64,000 nucleotides of DNA from Hydractinia symbiolongicarpus (taxonomy: Eukaryota; Cnidaria; Hydrozoa; Anthoathecata; Hydractiniidae). The notes beneath the pieces were generated by a model. The model saw only the letters and a program-made list of their open reading frames with translations. It was not told where the DNA came from and ran no database searches. Positions 1-9,162 of this stretch are shown here, in pieces. The position numbers were made by a program, and so were the translations under genes. The number at the start of each line of letters is the position of its first letter. The first letter of the stretch is position 1. The DNA is taken from positions 16,069,001 through 16,133,000 of the forward strand of contig NC_079885.1 in NCBI RefSeq assembly GCF_029227915.1. Reading direction: 5' to 3'.

Positions 1-57
1 ACAGTACCCTAGATTGCCTTCGTTGGAACTTTTTACCGGAAATCTTAAAGTAAGTAC
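1..57 (+). repeat. End of a plus-oriented 5S spacer, then a strand switch
   Basis: These bases are the plus-oriented spacer, equal to 4702-4758. At 47-57 and 58-68 an 11-bp direct repeat AAAGTAAGTAC marks the change to minus-oriented spacer. The array to the left of the window is therefore expected to carry plus-strand 5S genes. Confidence 0.8.
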
Positions 58-208
58 AAAGTAAGTACATCGCCATTTTCTTTGTCTGACGCTCGTAATC
101 CATTCATTTGCGACGTGGCGCATTTATTGCAGCAAGATTGTAGCCGTTTTAAAGGGAAAGAAACTTCTAATCATGTCCCTTACTTGATTTACTCAGCGGC
201 TATTGCGT

Positions 209-214
209 AAAAAA
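209..214 (-). terminator. Downstream T6 run, possible fail-safe Pol III terminator
   Basis: On the minus strand this reads TTTTTT, 49 nt beyond the 3' end of the first gene. The same run recurs after nearly every copy, for example at 778-783. A few copies have T5, as near 34872, 35437 and 37706. Pol III stops at runs of four or more T, so this can catch read-through from weak first terminators. Confidence 0.6.
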
Positions 215-251
215 GAAACGTCACAGTCGTAATGATAAATAATGAAACGTG

Positions 252-256
252 AAAAA
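252..256 (-). terminator. Primary Pol III terminator (T5), representative copy
   Basis: The minus strand reads ATTGAC and then TTTTT after the gene end. The run begins 7 nt after nt 119. Most copies have T5. One subfamily from 40 kb onward has T4, and four genes have only T3; these are listed separately. Confidence 0.85.
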
Positions 257-262
257 GTCAAT

Positions 263-381
263 AGCCTACGACACCGGGAGTTCCCAGGCGGTCCCCAATC
301 CAAGTACTCTCCCGGCCCGACGAAGCTTAACTTCCGTGATCGGACGAGAACAGGTGTGTTCATCGTGGTATGGTCGTAGAC
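263..381 (-). rRNA. 5S rRNA: 5S ribosomal RNA gene
   Basis: This 119-nt gene encodes the 5S rRNA of the large ribosomal subunit. Nt 1-9 pair with nt 110-118 to form helix I. The internal promoter is visible as an A box around nt 50-64 (GTTAAGC core), an intermediate element around nt 67-72 and a C box around nt 80-97. Loop E is formed by nt 73-78 and 98-104. Both ends are fixed by helix I pairing and by the T5 run 7 nt downstream. It has the K upstream flank. It differs from consensus at A58T (A box), T73G (loop E) and G85T (C box), so its activity is uncertain. The same triple variant is in the copy at 4964-5082. Confidence 0.96.
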
Positions 382-831
382 AAACAAACGGGCAGATATC
401 TACGATTTATTAGCACATTACATCGAAAATGGTTTAAACTTTATAGGTCATATTTCTTGACTGGATCATACGAAATAGGTCGTGTTTATGTGCATTTGAA
501 AGCTCTTTTCAGGCGCTATCCATTAATTACGACAACCATGCGCTTTAAGATTTCCGGTAAAAAGGTCCAACGAAGGCAATCTAGGGTACTTACAGACTTA
601 ATTTTCATATGACAAAGTTAAGTAGCAAAGTAAGTACATCGACATTTTGTTTGTCTGACGCTCGTAATCCATTCATTTGCGACGTGGCGCATTTATTGCA
701 GCAAGATTGTAGCCATTTTGAAGGGAATGAAACTTCTAATCATGTCCCTTACTTGATTTACTCAGCGGCTATTGCGTAAAAAAGATACGTCACAGTCGTA
801 ATGATAAATAATGTAACGTGAAAAAGTCAAT
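382..831. repeat. Representative 450-bp intergenic spacer
   Basis: From the higher to the lower coordinate of a minus unit, the spacer holds the T5 and T6 runs, a TGACGTA (CRE-like) motif, a conserved block with GACGTGGCGCATTTATTGC, an AT-rich segment with the variable AGTTAATT palindrome and CATATG, a segment with TTACCGGAAAT, a conserved AAATGCACATAAACACGAC, and the TATA-like block. I see no other RNA gene and no credible reading frame. The short open frames on the plus strand are broken in most units. Confidence 0.75.
405..412 (-). promoter_or_regulatory. TATA-like element at -31 to -24, representative copy
   Basis: The minus strand reads TAATAAAT, 24-31 nt before the 5S start, inside a block (GATATCTACGATTTATTAGC on the plus strand) kept in almost every unit. 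Upstream AT-rich elements at this distance are known to assist 5S transcription in insects, plants and fungi. The one clear substitution I saw is TAACAAAT upstream of the gene at 29244-29362. Confidence 0.6.
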
Positions 832-950
832 AGCCTACGACACCGGGAGTTCCCAGGCGGTCCCCCATCCAAGTACTATCCCGGCCCGACGATGCTTAAC
901 TTCCGTGATCGGACGAGAACAGGTGTGTTCATCGTGGTATGGTCGTAGAC
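832..950 (-). rRNA. 5S rRNA: 5S ribosomal RNA gene, consensus copy
   Basis: This copy matches the window consensus at all 119 positions and has the R upstream flank, the TATA-like block and a T5 terminator at 821-825. It is a good candidate for a fully active gene. The identical copy is at 5533-5651. Confidence 0.97.
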
Positions 951-1184
951 AAGCATACGGGCAGATATCTACGATTTATTAGCACATTACATCGAAAATG
1001 GTTCAAACTTTAAAGGTCATATTTCTTGACTGGGTGATCGGAAATAGGTCGTGTTTATGTGCATTTGAAAGCTCTTTTTAAGCGCTATCGATTCTTTACG
1101 ACAATAATGCGCTTTAAGATTTCCGGTAAAAAGTTCCAACGAAGGCAATCTAGGGTACTTGCAGACTTAATTTTCATATGACAA

Positions 1185-1204
1185 AGTTAATTAGCAAATT
1201 AACT
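1185..1204. repeat. 8-bp palindrome AGTTAATT-AGCA-AATTAACT, representative
   Basis: A perfect 8-bp inverted repeat with a 4-bp centre lies in the spacer. It is present in most units. It is destroyed in the 564-bp units by loss of 5 bp (AAATTAACTACATC becomes AAATACATC), and altered in units reading TTAGCAAAGTAAGTAC or TTAGCAAAGCAAC. It resembles a homeodomain-type site, but function is unknown and its absence is tolerated. Confidence 0.6.
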
Positions 1205-1399
1205 ACATCGCCATTTTCTTTGTCTGACGCTCGTAATCCATTCATTTGCGACGTGGCGCATTTATTGCAGCCAGATCGTAGCCGTTTTGAGGGAAAGAAA
1301 CTTCTAATCACGTCCCTTACTTGATTTACTCAGCGGCTATAGCGTAAAAAAGATACGTCACAGTCGTAATGATAAATAATGTAACGTGAAAAAGTCAAT

Positions 1400-1518
1400 A
1401 GCCTACGACACCGGGAGTTCCCAGGCGGTCCCCCATCCAAGTACTATCCCGGCCCGACGATGCTTAACTTCCGTGATCGGACGAGAACAGGTGTGTTCAT
1501 CGTGGTATGGTCGTAGAC
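1400..1518 (-). rRNA. 5S rRNA: 5S ribosomal RNA gene, consensus copy
   Basis: Exact consensus over 119 nt, K upstream flank, T5 terminator. The 568-bp unit length comes from a single-base loss in the GAAGGG tract of the spacer. The identical copy is at 6101-6219. Confidence 0.97.
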
Positions 1519-1967
1519 AAACAAACGGGCAGATATCTACGATTTATTAGCACATTACATCGAAAATGGTTTAAACTTTAAAGGTCATATTTCTTGACTG
1601 GGTGATCGGAAATAGGTCGTGTTTATGTGCATTTGAAAGCTCTTTTTAAGCGCTATCCATTATTTACGACAACCATGCGCTTTAAGATTTCCGGTAAAAA
1701 GTTCCGACGAAGGCAATATAGGGTACTTTCAGATTTAATTTTCATATGACAAAGTTAATTAGCAAATTAACTACATCGCCATTTTCTTTGTCTGACGCTC
1801 GTAATCCATTCATTTGCGACGTGGCGCATTTATTGCAGCCAGATCGTAGCCGTTTTGAGGGAAAGAAACTTCTAATCACGTCCCTTACTTGATTTACTCA
1901 GCGGCTATAGCGTAAAAAAGATACGTCACAGTCGTAATGATAAATAATGTAACGTGAAAAAGTCAAT

Positions 1968-2086
1968 AGCCTACGACACCGGGAGTTCCCAGGCGGTCCC
2001 CCATCCAAGTACTATCCCCGCCCGACGATGCTTAACTTCCGTGATCGGACGAGAACAGGTGTGTTCATCGTGGTATGGTCGTGGAC
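1968..2086 (-). rRNA. 5S rRNA: 5S ribosomal RNA gene, variant copy
   Basis: Full length with R flank. T4C breaks the T4-A115 pair of helix I, and C68G lies in the intermediate promoter element and in a stem. Its counterpart in the duplicated block is 6669-6787. T4C recurs at 23911-24029, also the last full gene before a fold-back. Confidence 0.95.
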
Positions 2087-2536
2087 AAGCATACGGGCAG
2101 ATATCTACGATTTATTAGCACATTACATCGAAAATGGTTCAAATTTTAAAGGTCATATTTCTTGACTGGGTGATCGGAAATAGGTCGTGTTTATGTGCAT
2201 TTGAAAGCTCTTTTTAAGCGCTATCGATTCTGTACGACAATAATGCGCTTTAAGATTTCCGGTAAAAAGTTCCAACGAAGGCAATCTAGGGTACTTGCAG
2301 ACTTAATTTTCATATGACAAAGTTATTTAGCAAAGCAACTACATCGCCATTTTCTTTGTCTGATGCTCGTAATCCATTCATTTGCGACGTGGCGCATTTA
2401 TTGCAGCAAGATTGTAGCCGTTTTGAAGGGAAAGCAACTTCTAATCATGTCCCTTACTTGATTTACTCAGCGGCTATTGCGTAAAAAAGATACGTCACAG
2501 TCATAATGATAAATAATGTAACGTGAAAAAGTCAAT

Positions 2537-2623
2537 AGCCTACGACACCGGGAGTTCCCAGGCGGTGCCCCACCCAAGTACTATCCCGGCCCGACGATGC
2601 ATAACTTCCGTGATCGGACGAGA
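2537..2623 (-). pseudogene. 5' truncated 5S gene at fold-back junction 1
   Basis: Only nt 33-119 remain (87 nt). The first 32 nt and the native upstream region are replaced by the upstream flank of the plus gene starting at 2637. The A, intermediate and C boxes remain, so TFIIIA could still bind. Variants are A55T, A83G and G89C. Its spacer reads CAGTCATAATG, a mark of the Z unit type found before the 564-bp spacers. Confidence 0.93.
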
Positions 2624-2636
2624 TGCCCGTATGCTT

Positions 2637-2755
2637 GTCTACGACCATACCACGATGAACACACCTGTTCTCGTCCGATCACGGAAGTTAAGCATCGTCG
2701 GGCCGGGATAGTACTTGAATAGGGGACCGCCTGGGAACTCCCGGTGTCGTAGGCT
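2637..2755 (+). rRNA. 5S rRNA: 5S ribosomal RNA gene, promoter-stripped copy
   Basis: Full-length plus gene with G82A and G85A in the C box. Only about 14 bp of native R-type upstream flank remains, followed upstream by the antisense truncated gene, so the TATA-like element is missing. The terminator is TTTTT just after the gene. Transcription from the internal promoter alone is possible but may be weak. Confidence 0.94.
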
Positions 2756-3205
2756 ATTGACTTTTTCACGTTACATTATTTATCATTAGGACTGTGACGT
2801 ATCTTTTTTACGCAATAGCCGCTGAGTAAATCAAGTAAGGGACGTGATTATAAGTTTCTTTCCCTTCAAAGCGGCTACAATCTGGCTGCAATAAATGCGC
2901 CACGTCGCAAATGAATGGATTACGAGCGTCAGACAAAGAAAATAGCGATGTAGTTAATTTGCTAATTAACTTTGTCATATGAAAATTAAGTCTGAAAGTA
3001 CCCTTGATTGCCTTCGTTGGAACTTTTTACCGGAAATCTTAAAGCGCATGGTTGTCGTAAATAATAGTTAACGCTTGAAAAGAGCTTTCAAATGCACATA
3101 AACACGACCTATTGCGGATAATCCAGTCAAGAAATAAGACCTTTAAAGTTTAAACCATTTTTGATGTAATGTGCTAATAAATCGTAGATATCTGCCCGTT
3201 TGTTT

Positions 3206-3324
3206 GTCTACGACCATACCACGATGAACACACCTGTTCTCGTCCGATCACGGAAGTTAAGCATCGTCGGGCCGGGATAGTACTTAGATGGGGGACCGCC
3301 TGGGAACTCCCGGTGTCGTAGGCT
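3206..3324 (+). rRNA. 5S rRNA: 5S ribosomal RNA gene, plus strand
   Basis: Full length with K flank and TATA-like element. Single change G81A in the C box. The 3' flank reads GTTGAC rather than ATTGAC before T5. Confidence 0.95.
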
Positions 3325-3774
3325 GTTGACTTTTTCACGTTACATTATTTATCATTACGACTGTGACGTATCTTTTTTACGCAATAGCCGCTGAGTAAAT
3401 CAAGTAAGGGACGTGATTATAAGTTTCTTTCCCTTCAAAACGGCTACAATCTGGCTGCAATAAATGCGCCACGTCGCAAATGAATGGATTACGAGCGTCA
3501 GACAAAGAAAATACCGATGTAATTAATTTGCTAATTAACTTTGTCATATAAAAATTAAGTCTGAAAGTACCCTTGATTGCCTTCGTTGGAACTTTTTACC
3601 GGAAATCTTAAAGCGCATGGTTGTCGTAAATAATAGTTAACGCTTGAAAAGAGCTTTGAAATGCACATAAACACGACCTATTGCGGATAATCCAGTCAAG
3701 AAATAAGACCTTTAAAGTTTAAACCATTTTCGATGTAATGTGCTAATAAATCGTAGATATCTGCCCGTTTGTTT

Positions 3775-3893
3775 GTCTACGACCATACCACAATGAACAC
3801 ACCTGTTCTCGTCCGATCACGGAAGTTAAGCATCGTTGGGCCGGGATAGTACTTGGATGGGGAACCGCCTGGGAACTCCCGGTGTCGTAGGCT
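3775..3893 (+). rRNA. 5S rRNA: 5S ribosomal RNA gene, plus strand, variant
   Basis: Full length with K flank. It carries G18A, C63T (end of the A box) and G89A. Three changes including one in the internal promoter suggest relaxed constraint. Confidence 0.94.
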
Positions 3894-4343
3894 ATTGACT
3901 TTTTCACGTTTCATTATTTATCATTACGACTGTGACGTATCTATTTTACGCGATAGCCGCTGAGTGAATCAAGTAAGGCACATGATTAGAAGTTCCTTTC
4001 CCTTAAAAAGGGCTACAATCTTGCTGCAATAAATGCGCCACGTCGCAAATGAATGGATTAAGAGCGTCAGACAAAGAAAATGGCGATGTAGTTATTTCGT
4101 TAATTAACTTTGTCATATGAAAATTAAGACTGAACGTACACTAGATTGCCTTCGTTGGAACTTTTTACCGGAAATCTTAAAGCGCATGGTTGTCGTTAAT
4201 AATGGATAGCGCTTGAAAAGAGCTTTCAAATGCACATAAACACGACCTATTTCGGATAATCCAGTCAAGAAATATGACCTTTAAAGTTTAAACCATTTTC
4301 GATGTAATGTGCTAATAAATCGTAGATATCTGCCCGTTTGTTT

Positions 4344-4462
4344 GTCTACGACCATACCACGATGAACACACCTGTTCTCGTCCGATCACGGAAGTTAAGC
4401 ATCGTCGGGCCGTGATAGTACTTGGATGGGGGAGCGCCTGGGAACTCCCGGTGTCGTAGGCT
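4344..4462 (+). rRNA. 5S rRNA: 5S ribosomal RNA gene, plus strand, variant
   Basis: Full length with K flank. G70T lies in the intermediate element and C91G in the C box. In the second block the gene at this position is a different, truncated allele (9045-9118), so identity between the blocks ends just before it. Confidence 0.94.
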
Positions 4463-4963
4463 AGTGACTTTTTCACGTTACATTATTTATCGTTACGACT
4501 GTGACGTATCTTTTTTACGCAATAGCCGCTGAGTAAATCAAGAAAGAGACATGATTAGAAGTTGCTTTCCCTTCAAAACGGCTACGATCTGGCAGCAATA
4601 AATGCGCCACGTCGCAAATGAATGTATTACGAGCGTCGGACAAAGAAAATGACGATGTAGTTAATTTGCTAATTAACTTTGTCATATGAAAATTAAGTCT
4701 GACAGTACCCTAGATTGCCTTCGTTGGAACTTTTTACCGGAAATCTTAAAGTAAGTACAAAGTAAGTACATCGCCATTTTCTTTGTCTGACGCTCGTAAT
4801 CCATTCATTTGCGACGTGGCGCATTTATTGCAGCAAGATTGTAGCCGTTTTAAAGGGAAAGAAACTTCTAATCATGTCCCTTACTTGATTTACTCAGCGG
4901 CTATTGCGTAAAAAAGAAACGTCACAGTCGTAATGATAAATAATGAAACGTGAAAAAGTCAAT

Positions 4964-5082
4964 AGCCTACGACACCGGGAGTTCCCAGGCGGTCCCCAAT
5001 CCAAGTACTCTCCCGGCCCGACGAAGCTTAACTTCCGTGATCGGACGAGAACAGGTGTGTTCATCGTGGTATGGTCGTAGAC
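4964..5082 (-). rRNA. 5S rRNA: 5S ribosomal RNA gene, second block
   Basis: Duplicate of 263-381 with the same A58T, T73G and G85T and K flank. It is the first minus gene after the plus-to-minus switch at 4748-4769. The copies at 10865-10983 and 32658-32776 have closely similar spacers. Confidence 0.96.
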
Positions 5083-5532
5083 AAACAAACGGGCAGATAT
5101 CTACGATTTATTAGCACATTACATCGAAAATGGTTTAAACTTTATAGGTCATATTTCTTGACTGGATCATACGAAATAGGTCGTGTTTATGTGCATTTGA
5201 AAGCTCTTTTCAGGCGCTATCCATTAATTACGACAACCATGCGCTTTAAGATTTCCGGTAAAAAGGTCCAACGAAGGCAATCTAGGGTACTTACAGACTT
5301 AATTTTCATATGACAAAGTTAAGTAGCAAAGTAAGTACATCGACATTTTGTTTGTCTGACGCTCGTAATCCATTCATTTGCGACGTGGCGCATTTATTGC
5401 AGCAAGATTGTAGCCATTTTGAAGGGAATGAAACTTCTAATCATGTCCCTTACTTGATTTACTCAGCGGCTATTGCGTAAAAAAGATACGTCACAGTCGT
5501 AATGATAAATAATGTAACGTGAAAAAGTCAAT

Positions 5533-5651
5533 AGCCTACGACACCGGGAGTTCCCAGGCGGTCCCCCATCCAAGTACTATCCCGGCCCGACGATGCTTAA
5601 CTTCCGTGATCGGACGAGAACAGGTGTGTTCATCGTGGTATGGTCGTAGAC
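5533..5651 (-). rRNA. 5S rRNA: 5S ribosomal RNA gene, consensus copy
   Basis: Exact consensus with R flank and T5 terminator; duplicate of 832-950. Confidence 0.97.
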
Positions 5652-6100
5652 AAGCATACGGGCAGATATCTACGATTTATTAGCACATTACATCGAAAAT
5701 GGTTCAAACTTTAAAGGTCATATTTCTTGACTGGGTGATCGGAAATAGGTCGTGTTTATGTGCATTTGAAAGCTCTTTTTAAGCGCTATCGATTCTTTAC
5801 GACAATAATGCGCTTTAAGATTTCCGGTAAAAAGTTCCAACGAAGGCAATCTAGGGTACTTGCAGACTTAATTTTCATATGACAAAGTTAATTAGCAAAT
5901 TAACTACATCGCCATTTTCTTTGTCTGACGCTCGTAATCCATTCATTTGCGACGTGGCGCATTTATTGCAGCCAGATCGTAGCCGTTTTGAGGGAAAGAA
6001 ACTTCTAATCACGTCCCTTACTTGATTTACTCAGCGGCTATAGCGTAAAAAAGATACGTCACAGTCGTAATGATAAATAATGTAACGTGAAAAAGTCAAT

Positions 6101-6219
6101 AGCCTACGACACCGGGAGTTCCCAGGCGGTCCCCCATCCAAGTACTATCCCGGCCCGACGATGCTTAACTTCCGTGATCGGACGAGAACAGGTGTGTTCA
6201 TCGTGGTATGGTCGTAGAC
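6101..6219 (-). rRNA. 5S rRNA: 5S ribosomal RNA gene, consensus copy
   Basis: Exact consensus with K flank; duplicate of 1400-1518. Confidence 0.97.
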
Positions 6220-6668
6220 AAACAAACGGGCAGATATCTACGATTTATTAGCACATTACATCGAAAATGGTTTAAACTTTAAAGGTCATATTTCTTGACT
6301 GGGTGATCGGAAATAGGTCGTGTTTATGTGCATTTGAAAGCTCTTTTTAAGCGCTATCCATTATTTACGACAACCATGCGCTTTAAGATTTCCGGTAAAA
6401 AGTTCCGACGAAGGCAATATAGGGTACTTTCAGATTTAATTTTCATATGACAAAGTTAATTAGCAAATTAACTACATCGCCATTTTCTTTGTCTGACGCT
6501 CGTAATCCATTCATTTGCGACGTGGCGCATTTATTGCAGCCAGATCGTAGCCGTTTTGAGGGAAAGAAACTTCTAATCACGTCCCTTACTTGATTTACTC
6601 AGCGGCTATAGCGTAAAAAAGATACGTCACAGTCGTAATGATAAATAATGTAACGTGAAAAAGTCAAT

Positions 6669-6787
6669 AGCCTACGACACCGGGAGTTCCCAGGCGGTCC
6701 CCCATCCAAGTACTATCCCCGCCCGACGATGCTTAACTTCCGTGATCGGACGAGAACAGGTGTGTTCATCGTGGTATGGTCGTGGAC
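6669..6787 (-). rRNA. 5S rRNA: 5S ribosomal RNA gene, variant copy
   Basis: Duplicate of 1968-2086, with T4C (helix I) and C68G (intermediate element), R flank. Confidence 0.95.
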
Positions 6788-7237
6788 AAGCATACGGGCA
6801 GATATCTACGATTTATTAGCACATTACATCGAAAATGGTTCAAATTTTAAAGGTCATATTTCTTGACTGGGTGATCGGAAATAGGTCGTGTTTATGTGCA
6901 TTTGAAAGCTCTTTTTAAGCGCTATCGATTCTGTACGACAATAATGCGCTTTAAGATTTCCGGTAAAAAGTTCCAACGAAGGCAATCTAGGGTACTTGCA
7001 GACTTAATTTTCATATGACAAAGTTATTTAGCAAAGCAACTACATCGCCATTTTCTTTGTCTGATGCTCGTAATCCATTCATTTGCGACGTGGCGCATTT
7101 ATTGCAGCAAGATTGTAGCCGTTTTGAAGGGAAAGCAACTTCTAATCATGTCCCTTACTTGATTTACTCAGCGGCTATTGCGTAAAAAAGATACGTCACA
7201 GTCATAATGATAAATAATGTAACGTGAAAAAGTCAAT

Positions 7238-7324
7238 AGCCTACGACACCGGGAGTTCCCAGGCGGTGCCCCACCCAAGTACTATCCCGGCCCGACGATG
7301 CATAACTTCCGTGATCGGACGAGA
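7238..7324 (-). pseudogene. 5' truncated 5S gene at fold-back junction 2
   Basis: Nt 33-119 only, with A55T, A83G and G89C, identical to 2537-2623. Confidence 0.93.
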
Positions 7325-7337
7325 TGCCCGTATGCTT

Positions 7338-7456
7338 GTCTACGACCATACCACGATGAACACACCTGTTCTCGTCCGATCACGGAAGTTAAGCATCGTC
7401 GGGCCGGGATAGTACTTGAATAGGGGACCGCCTGGGAACTCCCGGTGTCGTAGGCT
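7338..7456 (+). rRNA. 5S rRNA: 5S ribosomal RNA gene, promoter-stripped copy
   Basis: Duplicate of 2637-2755 (G82A, G85A). It also lacks the TATA-like element because the upstream side is the antisense truncated gene. Confidence 0.94.
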
Positions 7457-7906
7457 ATTGACTTTTTCACGTTACATTATTTATCATTAGGACTGTGACG
7501 TATCTTTTTTACGCAATAGCCGCTGAGTAAATCAAGTAAGGGACGTGATTATAAGTTTCTTTCCCTTCAAAGCGGCTACAATCTGGCTGCAATAAATGCG
7601 CCACGTCGCAAATGAATGGATTACGAGCGTCAGACAAAGAAAATAGCGATGTAGTTAATTTGCTAATTAACTTTGTCATATGAAAATTAAGTCTGAAAGT
7701 ACCCTTGATTGCCTTCGTTGGAACTTTTTACCGGAAATCTTAAAGCGCATGGTTGTCGTAAATAATAGTTAACGCTTGAAAAGAGCTTTCAAATGCACAT
7801 AAACACGACCTATTGCGGATAATCCAGTCAAGAAATAAGACCTTTAAAGTTTAAACCATTTTTGATGTAATGTGCTAATAAATCGTAGATATCTGCCCGT
7901 TTGTTT

Positions 7907-8025
7907 GTCTACGACCATACCACGATGAACACACCTGTTCTCGTCCGATCACGGAAGTTAAGCATCGTCGGGCCGGGATAGTACTTAGATGGGGGACCGC
8001 CTGGGAACTCCCGGTGTCGTAGGCT
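7907..8025 (+). rRNA. 5S rRNA: 5S ribosomal RNA gene, plus strand
   Basis: Duplicate of 3206-3324, with G81A in the C box and K flank. Confidence 0.95.
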
Positions 8026-8475
8026 GTTGACTTTTTCACGTTACATTATTTATCATTACGACTGTGACGTATCTTTTTTACGCAATAGCCGCTGAGTAAA
8101 TCAAGTAAGGGACGTGATTATAAGTTTCTTTCCCTTCAAAACGGCTACAATCTGGCTGCAATAAATGCGCCACGTCGCAAATGAATGGATTACGAGCGTC
8201 AGACAAAGAAAATACCGATGTAATTAATTTGCTAATTAACTTTGTCATATAAAAATTAAGTCTGAAAGTACCCTTGATTGCCTTCGTTGGAACTTTTTAC
8301 CGGAAATCTTAAAGCGCATGGTTGTCGTAAATAATAGTTAACGCTTGAAAAGAGCTTTGAAATGCACATAAACACGACCTATTGCGGATAATCCAGTCAA
8401 GAAATAAGACCTTTAAAGTTTAAACCATTTTCGATGTAATGTGCTAATAAATCGTAGATATCTGCCCGTTTGTTT

Positions 8476-8594
8476 GTCTACGACCATACCACAATGAACA
8501 CACCTGTTCTCGTCCGATCACGGAAGTTAAGCATCGTTGGGCCGGGATAGTACTTGGATGGGGAACCGCCTGGGAACTCCCGGTGTCGTAGGCT
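8476..8594 (+). rRNA. 5S rRNA: 5S ribosomal RNA gene, plus strand, variant
   Basis: Duplicate of 3775-3893, with G18A, C63T and G89A, K flank. Confidence 0.94.
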
Positions 8595-9044
8595 ATTGAC
8601 TTTTTCACGTTTCATTATTTATCATTACGACTGTGACGTATCTATTTTACGCGATAGCCGCTGAGTGAATCAAGTAAGGCACATGATTAGAAGTTCCTTT
8701 CCCTTAAAAAGGGCTACAATCTTGCTGCAATAAATGCGCCACGTCGCAAATGAATGGATTAAGAGCGTCAGACAAAGAAAATGGCGATGTAGTTATTTCG
8801 TTAATTAACTTTGTCATATGAAAATTAAGACTGAACGTACACTAGATTGCCTTCGTTGGAACTTTTTACCGGAAATCTTAAAGCGCATGGTTGTCGTTAA
8901 TAATGGATAGCGCTTGAAAAGAGCTTTCAAATGCACATAAACACGACCTATTTCGGATAATCCAGTCAAGAAATATGACCTTTAAAGTTTAAACCATTTT
9001 CGATGTAATGTGCTAATAAATCGTAGATATCTGGCCGTTTGTTT

Positions 9045-9118
9045 GTCTACGACCATACCACGATGAACACACCTGTTCTCGTCCGATCACGGAAGTCAAG
9101 CATCGTCTGGCCTGGATA
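9045..9118 (+). pseudogene. 3' truncated 5S gene at plus-to-minus junction
   Basis: Nt 1-74 only. It keeps the TATA-like element and the A box region but lacks the C box and the terminator. Variants are T53C and G64T (A box) and G69T (intermediate element). At nt 71-74 the sequence GATA is shared with the minus spacer it is joined to, a 4-bp microhomology. The same truncation is at 26856-26929. Confidence 0.92.
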
Positions 9119-9162
9119 CGTCACAGTCGTAATGATAAATAATGTAACGTGAAAAAGTCAAT

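Larger units (their letters stand above)
2523..2769. repeat. Fold-back palindrome centre 1
   Basis: The truncated minus gene and the plus gene form inverted arms, with a 45-bp unpaired centre at 2624-2668. The arms continue as inverted units on both sides for about 2 kb. The bases joined at the breakpoint (2623/2624) show no clear microhomology. Confidence 0.9.
2624..4758 (+). repeat. Inverted cassette 1: plus-oriented 5S units
   Basis: Four full plus-strand genes at 569-bp spacing. Its spacers share private differences from minus units, such as AATAATAGTTAACGC and CAAGAAATAAGACC. The left end is the nt-33 breakpoint. The right end is the direct repeat AAAGTAAGTAC at 4748-4758 and 4759-4769. 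Confidence 0.88.
7224..7470. repeat. Fold-back palindrome centre 2
   Basis: Same structure and same breakpoint base as centre 1, with the 45-bp centre at 7325-7369. It lies in the second copy of the 4,701-bp block. Confidence 0.9.
1..9034. repeat. 4,701-bp tandem block, two copies
   Basis: Bases 1-4333 and 4702-9034 look identical by eye, including every private variant, the fold-back and all eight plus/minus units. The first difference I see is 4333 C against 9034 G. Either a very recent duplication or an assembly duplication explains this. Confidence 0.85.
7325..9118 (+). repeat. Inverted cassette 2: plus-oriented 5S units
   Basis: Three full plus genes and one 3'-truncated gene. The right end is a GATA junction between 5S nt 71-74 and the minus spacer sequence GATACGTCACAG. 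It shares this right junction with cassette 3, not with cassette 1. Confidence 0.88.

Noticed and set aside
193-387. 64-codon open frame on the minus strand across a 5S gene
   Set aside because: It overlaps the whole 5S rRNA gene and depends on local variants; chance open frame.
370-612. 80-codon open frame on the plus strand, also at 5071, 10972 and 32765
   Set aside because: It runs from inside the 5S gene into the spacer on the opposite strand. It is open in only four of more than 100 units and shows no coding signature; most units break it.
599-660. Possible spliced-leader RNA in the spacer (GTAAGT followed by ATTTTG-like Sm site)
   Set aside because: GTAAGTAC is present in only a few units; most read TTAACTAC or GCAACTAC there. 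No conserved leader or stem-loops were seen.
660-710. Octamer or G-box-like motifs (CATTTGCG, ACGTGGC) and CRE-like TGACGTA
   Set aside because: Short motif matches only. They are conserved along with the rest of the spacer, so I did not annotate them as sites.
972-1020. tRNA B-box-like GGTTCAAAC
   Set aside because: The match to the B box is incomplete, many units read GGTTTAAAC, and there is no A box or cloverleaf.
2523-2711. 62-codon frames on both strands at the fold-back centres
   Set aside because: They arise from the inverted 5S sequence itself; the same frame appears on both strands because of the palindrome.
2624-4758. Transposon or retroelement carrying the inverted cassette
   Set aside because: No terminal repeats, target-site duplications or coding sequence; the cassette is made only of 5S units.
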